Shown: piece after piece, positions 50,128 through 57,409 of the stretch | Layout: each line of letters starts with the position of its first letter | Position numbering within the stretch: position 1 is the first letter of the stretch | Notes under the pieces: model-generated | Database searches by the model: none | What the model saw: only the letters and a program-made list of their open reading frames with translations | What the model was told of the DNA's origin: nothing | DNA from: Amycolatopsis tolypomycina | Lineage (GTDB): Bacteria > Actinomycetota > Actinomycetes > Mycobacteriales > Pseudonocardiaceae | Assembly (NCBI RefSeq): GCF_900105945.1 | Contig: NZ_FNSO01000004.1 | Location: 5,146,001 to 5,210,000, forward strand | DNA length: 64,000 nucleotides | Direction of reading: 5' to 3' | Program-made: the position numbers and the translations under genes

Positions 50128-51636
50128 TCAGGCGGGCACGGCCGTGCCTTCCTGCTTCCGGTCGACGTCGTCGTCGGCATGGTTCACGGTGTCGACGATC
50201 TCATCGGCGGCCGCGCTGCGCTCGGGGGCGAGCAGGCCGAGACCGACGTAGAGCGCGAGCGAGACCAGGATCGGGGTCGCGACCAGCACCGTCTGGTTCG
50301 CCTTGAAGACGTAGTACACCAGCGCGTAGTCGATCAGGCCGCCCGCCCAGGAGATCAGCGCCGCGCGCGGGCCGCACTTGCGGAACCACGGCAGCATGCC
50401 CAGCAGCAGCGGGATCGAGATCGGGCCCATCAGCGCGGCGACCCAGTTGACGACGATCTGCAGCACGCCGCCGAGGTTCTGCGCCTGGGTGGCCACCAGC
50501 ATGGTCAGCGCGACGAACACGACCGTGGTGATCCGGGCCGCCTTGAGGCCCTGGGTGTCGGTCCACTGACGGGCGCGGCGGAACATCGCCGGGATCATGT
50601 CGCGGGTGATCACCGCGGAGATCGCGTTGGCGTCGGAGGAGACCATCGCCATGGTGTGCGAGAAGATGCCGGCCAGCACCAGCCCGATCAGGCCCGGCGG
50701 CAGGAACGTCGTGGTCATGATCGCGTAGGACTGCGTCGGGTCCTTGATGCCCGGGATGAGCAGCGGCGCGGCGAACATCGGGAACATCAGCACCAGCGGC
50801 CACAGCAGGTACAGCGCGGACGAAAGCCGCGCGCCGCGCTTGGCCTCGTGGGTGTTCGGCGCGGCCATGTACCGCTGCGCCAGGTTCCACATGCCTCCGT
50901 TGTACTCCAGCGTCTTCACCAGCACGTAGACGAGCAAGAAGATGGTGGTGTACTTGGACGTCACCGGGTTGACGTGGCCTTCGGGGAGTTTGTCCCACAT
51001 CGTCCAGAGCGCGGAGATCCCGCCCAGCTTGGCGAGCACCACGACGATCATCACGATCGCGGCGATGGCCTGGATGACGAACTGGCCGAAGTCGGTGAGC
51101 GCGTCGGCCCACAGGCCGCCGATGGTGCAGTAGACCAGGGTGACCGCGCCGGTGATGAGGATGCCGAGGTTGTAGTCCAGGCCGGCGAAGACGTGCAGCA
51201 GCGTCGCGACGGCGAACCACTTGGCCGCGATGTCGAAGATCTTCAGCAGGCTGCCGCTCCAGGCCAGGGCCTGCTGCGTCGGCACGTTGTACCGCTTGGC
51301 CAGGTACTCCAGCGGCGAGGCGACGCCCAGCTTCGAGCGCAGCCGGTTCCAGCGGGCGGCGAAGAGCCAGCTGCCGATGCCCACGCCGATGCCGATGCTG
51401 GCGAAGCCCCAGAAGTAGACGGTGACGCCGCTGGTGTACGCGACGCCCGCGTACGCGACGAAGAGCACGGCGCTGTAGCCGGACATGTGGTGCGAGATGC
51501 CGGCCAGCCACCACGGCATTCGGCCGCCGGCGGTGAAGAAGTCCTTCACGTCGCTGATTCTCTTGTGCGACCACCAGCCGATCACGATCATCAGCGCGAA
51601 GTACGCGCAGATCATCGTCCAGTCGAGTGCGTGCAC
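50128..51636 (-). CDS. Sodium:solute symporter family transporter
   Basis: A 502-residue SSS-family transporter with about 13 membrane helices. Recognisable parts are MIVIGWWSHKRISDVKDFFT, the GGRMPWWLAGISHHMSGYSA sodium/solute region of helix 1-2, GSLLKIFDIAAKWFAVATLL and CTIGGLWADALTDFGQFVIQ. First gene of the minus-strand uronate operon, so uptake of a uronate or aldarate is the likely job. The GTG at 51636 has a GGGAG site. Its promoter region is shared with the IclR gene. Confidence 0.9.
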   Translation of the reverse strand: MHALDWTMICAYFALMIVIGWWSHKRISDVKDFFTAGGRMPWWLAGISHHMSGYSAVLFVAYAGVAYTSGVTVYFWGFASIGIGVGIGSWLFAARWNRLRSKLGVASPLEYLAKRYNVPTQQALAWSGSLLKIFDIAAKWFAVATLLHVFAGLDYNLGILITGAVTLVYCTIGGLWADALTDFGQFVIQAIAAIVMIVVVLAKLGGISALWTMWDKLPEGHVNPVTSKYTTIFLLVYVLVKTLEYNGGMWNLAQRYMAAPNTHEAKRGARLSSALYLLWPLVLMFPMFAAPLLIPGIKDPTQSYAIMTTTFLPPGLIGLVLAGIFSHTMAMVSSDANAISAVITRDMIPAMFRRARQWTDTQGLKAARITTVVFVALTMLVATQAQNLGGVLQIVVNWVAALMGPISIPLLLGMLPWFRKCGPRAALISWAGGLIDYALVYYVFKANQTVLVATPILVSLALYVGLGLLAPERSAAADEIVDTVNHADDDVDRKQEGTAVPA

Positions 51637-51676
51637 CGCAGGCTCCCTTCCGCGTCCACGTCGATGCGGCCTAGCT

Positions 51677-51729
51677 GTTCACATCTATGAACGGAGTCTG
51701 TTATAGTGATTATGTTCATCCATAAGAAC
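51677..51729. promoter_or_regulatory. Divergent promoters with two IclR-type operators
   Basis: Two 16-base inverted repeats: GTTCACATCTATGAAC (51677-51692) and GTTCATCCATAAGAAC (51714-51729), centres 37 bases apart. For the IclR gene, TTCACA (51678-51683) and TATAGT (51702-51707) make a -35/-10 with an 18-base spacer, overlapped by the first operator. For the symporter operon, TTCTTA and TATAAC on the minus strand (51723-51728 and 51700-51705, spacer 17) are overlapped by the second operator. IclR binding should thus shut off both. Confidence 0.7.
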
Positions 51730-51789
51730 GTTGTTCGGGACGCTAATATGGCCGGGGTCACAAGTCAACGGCCGGACGGAGGAGCACAA

Positions 51790-52593
51790 ATGCCGCAGAA
51801 GGTGGACAACGCGGCCGAGAGCGCCCCGGCCGAGTCGTCGGGGGTGAAGTCCGCGCGCCGGGCCGTCGACCTCATCGAGACGTTCGCGGCGAACGACGTC
51901 TGGCTGTCGCTGTCGGACCTGCACGCCCGCACCGGCTTCCCGCGCTCGTCGCTGCACGGCCTGCTGCGGACGCTGCTCGAGGCCGGCTGGCTGGAAGCCG
52001 ACACGAACACCGCCCGCTACCGCCTCGGCGTCCGCGCGCTGATCTGCGGCACGGCGTACCTCGACCGCGACGCCGTGGTCCCGTTCGCCACCGAGGCGCT
52101 GGAGCGCATCCGGGAAAAGACGGGCTTCACCGCGCACTTCGCGCGCCGCAACGGCACCGAAGTCGTCTACCTGGAGACGCGGGAGTCGCAGCGCTCGACC
52201 CACCTGGTCTCGCGCGTCGGGCGCACGCTGCCCGCGCACGCGACCGCGCTGGGCAAGGCGCTGCTGGCCGAGCTGACGCACGACGAGATCGAGGCGCTGA
52301 TGCCGGCGACGCTGACCGCGCTGACCCCGAACACCATCACCTCGCTCGAAGCCCTGCACGCCGAGTTCGCCGCCACCCGCGAGCGCGGGTACGCCGCCGA
52401 GGTCGAGGAAGGCACGCTCGGCGTCCGGTGCGTCGCCGCGGTGATCCCCTACCGCATCCCGGGCACCGACGCGATCAGCTGCTCGATGCCGATCGCCCAG
52501 GTGACCGACGACGACGCCCGCCGCGTCGGCGAGCTGCTCGCCGAGACCACCGCCGAGCTCGGGCAGCAGCTGCGCCGGGCCGGCATCCGTTAA
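51790..52593 (+). CDS. IclR family transcriptional regulator
   Basis: A 267-residue IclR regulator. The winged helix covers SARRAVDLIETFAANDVWLS with GFPRSSLHGLLRTLLEAGWL, and the effector domain holds GRTLPAHATALGKALLAELT and GTLGVRCVAAVIPYRIPGTD. GGAGGAG 7 bases before the ATG at 51790 fixes the start; the earlier in-frame ATGs lie in the operator region. It is followed by uronate dehydrogenase after 23 bases and diverges from the uronate operon, so it is the pathway's likely repressor with a uronate or aldarate as inducer (inference). Confidence 0.92.
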   Translation: MPQKVDNAAESAPAESSGVKSARRAVDLIETFAANDVWLSLSDLHARTGFPRSSLHGLLRTLLEAGWLEADTNTARYRLGVRALICGTAYLDRDAVVPFATEALERIREKTGFTAHFARRNGTEVVYLETRESQRSTHLVSRVGRTLPAHATALGKALLAELTHDEIEALMPATLTALTPNTITSLEALHAEFAATRERGYAAEVEEGTLGVRCVAAVIPYRIPGTDAISCSMPIAQVTDDDARRVGELLAETTAELGQQLRRAGIR

Positions 52594-52616
52594 CCCTTCT
52601 GTGTGAAAGGAACCCC

Positions 52617-53423
52617 ATGACGGACCAGCGCGTGCTCATCACCGGGTCGGCGGGTGTCGTCGGCACCCTGATGCGCCCCCGCCTGCGTCGCCCCGGCCGG
52701 GTGCTGCGCCTGCTCGACGTGGCCCCGCAGACGGCCTCTTCCGAAGGCGAAGAGATCGTGACGGCGTCGGTGACCGACGCGGCGGCGATGGCGGAAGCGT
52801 GCGAAGGCGTCGACGCGCTGATCCACCTGGGCGGCCACAGCCGCGAGAACACCTGGGAAGCCACCCTCGACGTCAACATCAACGGGACGCAGACGGTCCT
52901 GGAGGCCGCGCGGGCCGCGGGGATCCAGCGGGTGATCCTGGCCTCGAGCAACCACGCGGTGGGCTTCCGCAGGGTGGACTCCGACCTGCCCGCGGACAGC
53001 TCACCGCGCCCGGACACGTACTACGGCGTCTCCAAGGCGGCGATCGAGGCCCTCGGCAGCCTGTACCACTCCCGCTTCGGCATGGACGTGATCGTGATCC
53101 GCATCGGCTCGTGCTTCGAGACCCCGCTGAAGCTGGGCCCCCGCGGCCTGACGACCTGGCTGTCCCCCGACGACGGCGCGCGGCTGTTCGAGGCCTGCCT
53201 GTCGGCGCCTTCGCCGGGCTACCGGCTGATCTGGGGCGTCTCGGACAACACGCGCCGGATCTACTCGCTGGCGGAGGCGGAGGCCCTGGGCTACAAGTCC
53301 CTGGACGACGCGGAGGTGTACGCGGACCAGCTGGCGGCCAAGCCCGCACCGACCGGCCCGGCGGCCGAGTACGTCGGCGGCCCGTTCTGCACCGCGCCGC
53401 TGGGCGTGTTCAACCCCCTCTGA
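52617..53423 (+). CDS. udh: Uronate dehydrogenase
   Basis: A 268-residue SDR of the uronate dehydrogenase group. The NAD motif is VLITGSAGVVGTLMRPRL, the catalytic YxxxK is YYGVSKAAIEALG, and SSNHAVGFRR, RIGSCFETP and WGVSDNTRRIYSL are diagnostic of Udh. It oxidises galacturonate or glucuronate with NAD to the aldarolactone that opens to galactarate or glucarate, the entry to the divergent operon. AAAGGA site before the ATG. A long hairpin follows about 50 bases after the stop. Confidence 0.92.
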   Translation: MTDQRVLITGSAGVVGTLMRPRLRRPGRVLRLLDVAPQTASSEGEEIVTASVTDAAAMAEACEGVDALIHLGGHSRENTWEATLDVNINGTQTVLEAARAAGIQRVILASSNHAVGFRRVDSDLPADSSPRPDTYYGVSKAAIEALGSLYHSRFGMDVIVIRIGSCFETPLKLGPRGLTTWLSPDDGARLFEACLSAPSPGYRLIWGVSDNTRRIYSLAEAEALGYKSLDDAEVYADQLAAKPAPTGPAAEYVGGPFCTAPLGVFNPL

Positions 53424-53441
53424 CGCCCCTGCCCCAAGCGC

Positions 53442-53519
53442 CCCAATGTGGCGTTGGTTGCGTCCAACGCACCCAATGTGGCGTTCGGTGCGTCCAACGC
53501 ACCGAACGCCACATTGGGG
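53442..53519. repeat. Direct repeat plus long hairpin (CCCAATGTGGCGTT element)
   Basis: Two 30-base direct repeats start at 53442 and 53472, each beginning CCCAATGTGGCGTT and ending GCGTCCAACGCA. The second copy forms a perfect 21-bp hairpin (53472-53492 with 53498-53518) around a 5-base TCCAA loop. It stands between the convergent ends of udh and the Clp-N gene and can terminate both. Its internal duplication suggests a mobile or amplifying intergenic element. Confidence 0.8.
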
Positions 53520-53550
53520 CGCTGGCGACCGGACAACAAGCCGGCCGGCG

Positions 53551-54213
53551 TCAGTGCACCAGGGCGGCCAACGCCGACGGTGCCACCGCCGTCCGGCCCG
53601 TCGTGTGCTGGTAGCGCCGCACGATGTCGCCGCACCGGGACCGGCGGCCCACCCGGCGCTCGGCCCGCAGCAGCCGGTTCCGCCGCGGCGGCGGGAAGGC
53701 CGCAGCGAGCCGGGACAGCAGCTCGCCGCGGTCGACGCCGGTCGTCCGCATGACCCACTCGGCGCCGGGGTCGAGCGCGACCAGCGCCAGCGCCAGGTGC
53801 TCGACGCGGTGCCGGCGCTCCCGGCGGGCGAGCGCGAGCCGCAGGGACGCGGCGTAGACGGCTTGGACGTCCAGGCCGACCGGTGGCACCGCCCGGGCGC
53901 ACCGCCGCCGGGCTTTCCCCACCCCCAGAGGGAACAAGGGCTCCTTGGCCGGCGGCCGGTCCGCGAGGGCTCCCGGCAGCGTCCCGAGGTCGACGCCGAG
54001 CGCGGCCAGCGCTTCCCGGTCGGCCGCCACGCCCGCGCCGTCCGGGGCCGCCCGGCACACCGCCTGCTCGATGCCGCCGAGCCCGGACAAGGGCCCCTCG
54101 GTCAGCGCGAGCAGCAGGTGTTCGCTGCCGACCCGGGGGTGCCCGAGCTCGTGCGCCAGCCGGCACGCCCGGCGCATCACCTGCCCCACCGCGGGATGGT
54201 CGCCCTGGAACAT
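53551..54213 (-). CDS. Clp protease N-terminal (Clp-N) repeat domain protein
   Basis: A 220-residue protein with a Clp-N double helical repeat like the N-terminal domain of ClpA/ClpC: VMRRACRLAHELGHPRVGSE, HLLLALTEG, and a second copy ASLRLALARRERRHRVEHLA with LALVALDPG. There is no ATPase domain, so it cannot unfold proteins alone; such free Clp-N proteins may bind adaptors or act with the coupled HTH protein. Its ATG overlaps the HTH stop by one base (TGATG). Confidence 0.85.
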   Translation of the reverse strand: MFQGDHPAVGQVMRRACRLAHELGHPRVGSEHLLLALTEGPLSGLGGIEQAVCRAAPDGAGVAADREALAALGVDLGTLPGALADRPPAKEPLFPLGVGKARRRCARAVPPVGLDVQAVYAASLRLALARRERRHRVEHLALALVALDPGAEWVMRTTGVDRGELLSRLAAAFPPPRRNRLLRAERRVGRRSRCGDIVRRYQHTTGRTAVAPSALAALVH

Positions 54214-54428
54214 CAGCCCTCCCGGCCGCGGTGCTTGCGGTGCACGGTCTGCTTGGTGACGCCGAGCCGCTCGGCGATGTCCTGCCACGACCAGCCGGCC
54301 CGCCGCGCGGCCGCCACCCGGTCGGCCTCGAGCTGTTCGGTCAGCCGCCGCAACCGGGCGACGGCGCGCAGTGCGACGTCGGGATCGGTGCTGCGCACCG
54401 CGTGGTCGAGATCGGTCGTCAAGCTCAC
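54213..54428 (-). CDS. Small HTH protein coupled to Clp-N gene
   Basis: A 71-residue protein: a helical N-terminus (DPDVALRAVARLRRLTEQLE) and a C-terminal helix-turn-helix, AGWSWQDIAERLGVTKQTVH, ending RKHRGREG. Such sigma-70 region 4-like/HTH proteins commonly precede a free Clp-N gene in actinomycetes. The GTG at 54428 lies at the edge of the first of two operator-like palindromes, so autoregulation is likely. A DNA-binding function is inferred from the HTH. Confidence 0.85.
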   Translation of the reverse strand: MSLTTDLDHAVRSTDPDVALRAVARLRRLTEQLEADRVAAARRAGWSWQDIAERLGVTKQTVHRKHRGREG

Positions 54429-54431
54429 CTC

Positions 54432-54475
54432 GTCAGCATAAGCTGACACGACCCCGAGCGTCAACATATGCTGAC
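54432..54475. promoter_or_regulatory. Twin operators GTCARCATAWGCTGAC
   Basis: Two 16-base near-palindromes, GTCAGCATAAGCTGAC (54432-54447) and GTCAACATATGCTGAC (54460-54475), centres 28 bases apart. They are part of a larger 14-bp inverted repeat (54427-54440 with 54467-54480). They sit directly upstream of the HTH/Clp-N pair and 60-100 bases before the polysaccharide deacetylase gene. The natural binder is the small HTH protein. Confidence 0.75.
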
Positions 54476-54533
54476 GAGGTACTAGTACCTTCGCCGCTTC
54501 CCCGCCCCACCACCCACCACCAGGCTGACGGCC

Positions 54534-55265
54534 ATGATCATGAAATCCCGCCGCGCCCGGAGGTGGACCATCACCGCGGCCACCGCGCTGGTGGTCGTCA
54601 TCGCCGGCGCCTACACGCTCCTCCAGATCGCCGATTCCCGCACGTTCCAGTTCTTCGGCACCCTGGTGAACCGCGTCGAGACCGGCGAAAAGCTGGTCGC
54701 CCTCACCTTCGACGACGGCCCCGACCCCGCCGGGACGGAACCCGTCCTCGACACCCTGAAGACCCGCCAGGTCCCGGCGACCTTCTTCCTCATCGGCCGC
54801 GACATCGCCGCGCATCCCGACCTGGCGAAGGACATCGCCGCCGCCGGGCACGAGCTCGGCAACCACAGCTTCAGCCACGACCGGATGATCGGCGTGACGC
54901 CGTCCTGGGTCGCCGACGAGGTCGAAGCCACCGACGCCCTCATCCGCGCCACCGGCTACACCGGCGACATCCACTTCCGGCCGCCGAACGGCAAGAAGCT
55001 CTTCGCCCTCCCCCGCTACCTCGCGTCGCACGGCCGCACGACGATCACCTGGGACGTCGAGCCGGACTCCGCGGGCACGCCCGACGCGGCCACCATCGCG
55101 AAGACGACCGTCGACCAGGTGCGCCCCGGCTCGATCGTGCTGCTGCACCCGATGTACGCCGCCCGCGAGCCGACCCGGCAGGCGATCGGGCCGATCGTCG
55201 ACGCGCTCAAGCAGCGCGGCTTCCGGTTCGTGACCGTGTCGCAGCTGCTGGCAGCTCGACGCTGA
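54534..55265 (+). CDS. Polysaccharide deacetylase (NodB domain), membrane-anchored
   Basis: A 243-residue protein with an N-terminal anchor helix (WTITAATALVVVIAGAYTLL) and an extracellular NodB domain: LVALTFDDGPDPAGTEPVLD with the catalytic and zinc aspartates, GHELGNHSFSHDRM with zinc histidines, FRPPNGKKLFALPRYLASHG with the RPPxG motif, and VLLHPMY. It deacetylates N-acetylglucosamine-type sugars in the wall or a polymer. The start is ATG 54534 or the ATG two codons later. The end overlaps the convergent histidine kinase by 59 bases. Confidence 0.9.
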   Translation: MIMKSRRARRWTITAATALVVVIAGAYTLLQIADSRTFQFFGTLVNRVETGEKLVALTFDDGPDPAGTEPVLDTLKTRQVPATFFLIGRDIAAHPDLAKDIAAAGHELGNHSFSHDRMIGVTPSWVADEVEATDALIRATGYTGDIHFRPPNGKKLFALPRYLASHGRTTITWDVEPDSAGTPDAATIAKTTVDQVRPGSIVLLHPMYAAREPTRQAIGPIVDALKQRGFRFVTVSQLLAARR

Positions 55266-56196
55266 CGACCCACTCGCCGTCGCGCGGGCCGTGGGTCAGC
55301 GCGCCGCCGGCCGCTGTCGCCTGCTCCGCGAGCCCGGCCAGCCCGTAGCCGCTGCTCGCGCCCGGCGTTCCCTTGAGCGTGTTCCGCGCCGTGATCGTCA
55401 CCCGCTCGCCGGCCCGGACGTCGAGGCGCAGCCGGACGCCGGGACCGTTGTGCCGCAAGGCGTTCACCGCGGCTTCCGCGACGAACCGCTCGGCCAGCTC
55501 CCGCACCGGGCGAGGCAGGTCCGGCAGCACCGGGTCGCGGTCGAGGACCAGGCCCGCGGTGCGGAGCCGGGCCAGCACTCCGGCGAGGTCCGGGGCACGC
55601 TCGGCGTCGTCGCGCAGGTCGTCCAGCGTGCGGCGGACGAGCGTGAGCGCGCCCCGGCCGGCCGCCAGCAGGGTGTCGAGGCGTTCGCGGTCGGCGGCGG
55701 TCAGGTCGCCGACCGCGCGCAGCGTCTCGGCCTGCACGAGCATGACGGCCGTGGTCTGGGCGAGCGTATCGTGCAGCCGCCGGGCCGCCCGCTCGGCCCG
55801 GTCGGCGAGCGCCCGGCGGCGTTCGGCGCCGAGCAGCCAGGCCACCGCGGCGATCGCCACCGCCAGTACCGTGCCGTCGAGCGGGCCCTTCGCCGGGAAC
55901 ACCGCCGCGCCGGTGGCCAGGGCCGCCGCGGCCGCGAGCCAGCGCTGCGGCGTGCTGTAGAGGGCGAGCAGCACCGGCACGTACATCGTGTTGCGCGGCT
56001 GGTCGAGCAGCAGGTGCCCGGCCGTCGCGAGGGTCACCACCACGAGCACGAGGGCCGGCGCCCGGCGGGCCCACAGCAGCGGGACGAGCTGGGCCGCGCT
56101 GAGCCCGGCGGCGAGCCACCCCTGCTGCGGCGTCCACGCTCCGCTGGCGAAGAACACCGCGGCGACCGCGGCCGTCGTGACGAGAGACTGGCGCAT
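55207..56196 (-). CDS. NarL-type sensor histidine kinase
   Basis: A 329-residue membrane kinase. Five or six hydrophobic segments (about 5-135) form the sensor. The H-box is RAARRLHDTLAQTTAVMLVQ (HisKA_3), and the ATPase has EAAVNALRHNGPGVRLRL (N-box) and GASSGYGLAGLAEQATAAGG (G-box). Start ATG 56196 is only 22 bases from the divergent response regulator. A TACTGT -10 on the minus strand (56203-56208) lies 6 bases upstream, implying leaderless transcription. The signal is unknown. Confidence 0.9.
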   Translation of the reverse strand: MRQSLVTTAAVAAVFFASGAWTPQQGWLAAGLSAAQLVPLLWARRAPALVLVVVTLATAGHLLLDQPRNTMYVPVLLALYSTPQRWLAAAAALATGAAVFPAKGPLDGTVLAVAIAAVAWLLGAERRRALADRAERAARRLHDTLAQTTAVMLVQAETLRAVGDLTAADRERLDTLLAAGRGALTLVRRTLDDLRDDAERAPDLAGVLARLRTAGLVLDRDPVLPDLPRPVRELAERFVAEAAVNALRHNGPGVRLRLDVRAGERVTITARNTLKGTPGASSGYGLAGLAEQATAAGGALTHGPRDGEWVVSVELPAAATRSRTGSRAA

Positions 56197-56202
56197 GGGC
56201 CG

Positions 56203-56212
56203 ACAGTAGAGT
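56203..56212. promoter_or_regulatory. Overlapping divergent -10 elements of two-component pair
   Basis: ACAGTA at 56203-56208 reads TACTGT on the minus strand for the kinase; TAGAGT at 56207-56212 serves the regulator on the plus strand. Each lies 6 bases from its start codon. RNA polymerase cannot occupy both at once, so the two genes' promoters compete. Confidence 0.6.
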
Positions 56213-56218
56213 GCGGGC

Positions 56219-56797
56219 ATGATCCGGGTGCAGGTCGTCGACGACCACGCGCTGGTGCGCGAGGGGATCGCGCTGATCCTGGGCGCGCAGCCGGACCTCG
56301 CCGTCGTCGCGCAGTACGCGAGCGGGCCGGAGCTGCTCGCCTCGTCCGTCGAGGCCGACGTCGTGCTGCTCGACGTGTACCTGCCGGGGATGGACGGCCT
56401 CGAGGTCCTGCGGCGGCTCGGTCCCTCGGCGCCCCGGGTGCTGATGCTGACGACGGTCGGCCGGCCCCGCGAGATCCGCGAAGCGCTCGGCGCGGGCGCG
56501 GCGGGGTTCGTGCTGAAGGACTCCTCGGGCGACGAGCTCGCGGCCGCGGTCCGCGCCGCCCACCAGGGCGTGACGGCACTGAGCCCGGCGGCGGCCTCGG
56601 CGTTGAGCGGCGGCGGTGAGCTGACGCCGCGTGAGCGGGACGTGCTGGAGCTGCTCGGCGAGGGACTGTCCAATCGCGACATCGCGGCCCGGCTGCGGCT
56701 GGCGGAGCGGACGGTGAAGGTGCACGTCGGCAACGTGCTGGCCAAGCTGGGCGTGACGAGCCGGACCCAGGCGGCGCTCGCGGCCAGGGACCGCTGA
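56219..56797 (+). CDS. NarL/FixJ-family response regulator
   Basis: A 192-residue two-domain regulator. The receiver has DDHALVRE acidic residues, the phosphoacceptor in [20 protein letters not shown] and the lysine in FVLKDSSG. The LuxR HTH is [20 protein letters not shown] and [18 protein letters not shown]. It should be phosphorylated by the kinase encoded divergently 22 bases away. TAGAGT 6 bases before the ATG indicates leaderless transcription. Confidence 0.93.
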   Translation: MIRVQVVDDHALVREGIALILGAQPDLAVVAQYASGPELLASSVEADVVLLDVYLPGMDGLEVLRRLGPSAPRVLMLTTVGRPREIREALGAGAAGFVLKDSSGDELAAAVRAAHQGVTALSPAAASALSGGGELTPRERDVLELLGEGLSNRDIAARLRLAERTVKVHVGNVLAKLGVTSRTQAALAARDR

Positions 56798-56890
56798 GCA
56801 GGGCGTTCCAGGAATTCCGCAAGGGCGGCACACGGTCGCCGACGCATCCTGGGAACGCGGCGACCGCCGCTCGAAGACGGGGAGGAACAC

Positions 56891-57367
56891 ATGCTCAAGA
56901 AGGTCATCGCGGCGCTGGGCTTGGCGGGGGCAGCGCTGGTTTCCGTGGCTCTGCCGGCCTCGGCGCAGACACAGGCCGCGCCGAACTGCCAGTTCGGCAG
57001 CAGCTACGGGGTCGTCGAAGGGTCGGCACCGGTGACCCCCATCACGGGCGGAGCCGCCGTCGGGAGCGCGCAAGTCTGCCGGGACAGCAACTACGACTAC
57101 TGGGGTTTCGCGATCTACAACAGCCCGATGACGGTCAGCCAGTGGGCGCAGGTCTACCTCAACCGGTACCGCGACGGCATCCTGGTCGACACCATCACCT
57201 GCGACACGCCCGGCGGCAACGACCGCATCGGACCGGGGCAGACGCGGTGCTGGACGCCGAAGCTGACCGGTCTGAGCGGGCGCTGGACCTTCCAGACGTA
57301 CTCGGAGAAGTACAGCAGTCACACCGGCTCGCTGCTGGCTGCCGGGCACACCACGATCGTCCGCTGA
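56891..57367 (+). CDS. Secreted cysteine-containing protein, unknown
   Basis: A 158-residue exported protein. The signal peptide is MLKKVIAALGLAGAALVSVA, cleaving near ASAQTQ. The mature part has four cysteines (PNCQFG, QVCRDS, TITCDTP, TRCWTP) likely forming two disulfides, and a beta-rich WGFAIYNSPMTVSQWAQVYL core. No family identified with confidence. GGGGAGG ribosome site 8 bases upstream. It follows the response regulator and could be one of its targets (speculative). Confidence 0.75.
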   Translation: MLKKVIAALGLAGAALVSVALPASAQTQAAPNCQFGSSYGVVEGSAPVTPITGGAAVGSAQVCRDSNYDYWGFAIYNSPMTVSQWAQVYLNRYRDGILVDTITCDTPGGNDRIGPGQTRCWTPKLTGLSGRWTFQTYSEKYSSHTGSLLAAGHTTIVR

Positions 57368-57409
57368 CCGGCCCGGCCGCCTGCCCGCGGAACCGGGCAG
57401 GCGGCCGGC

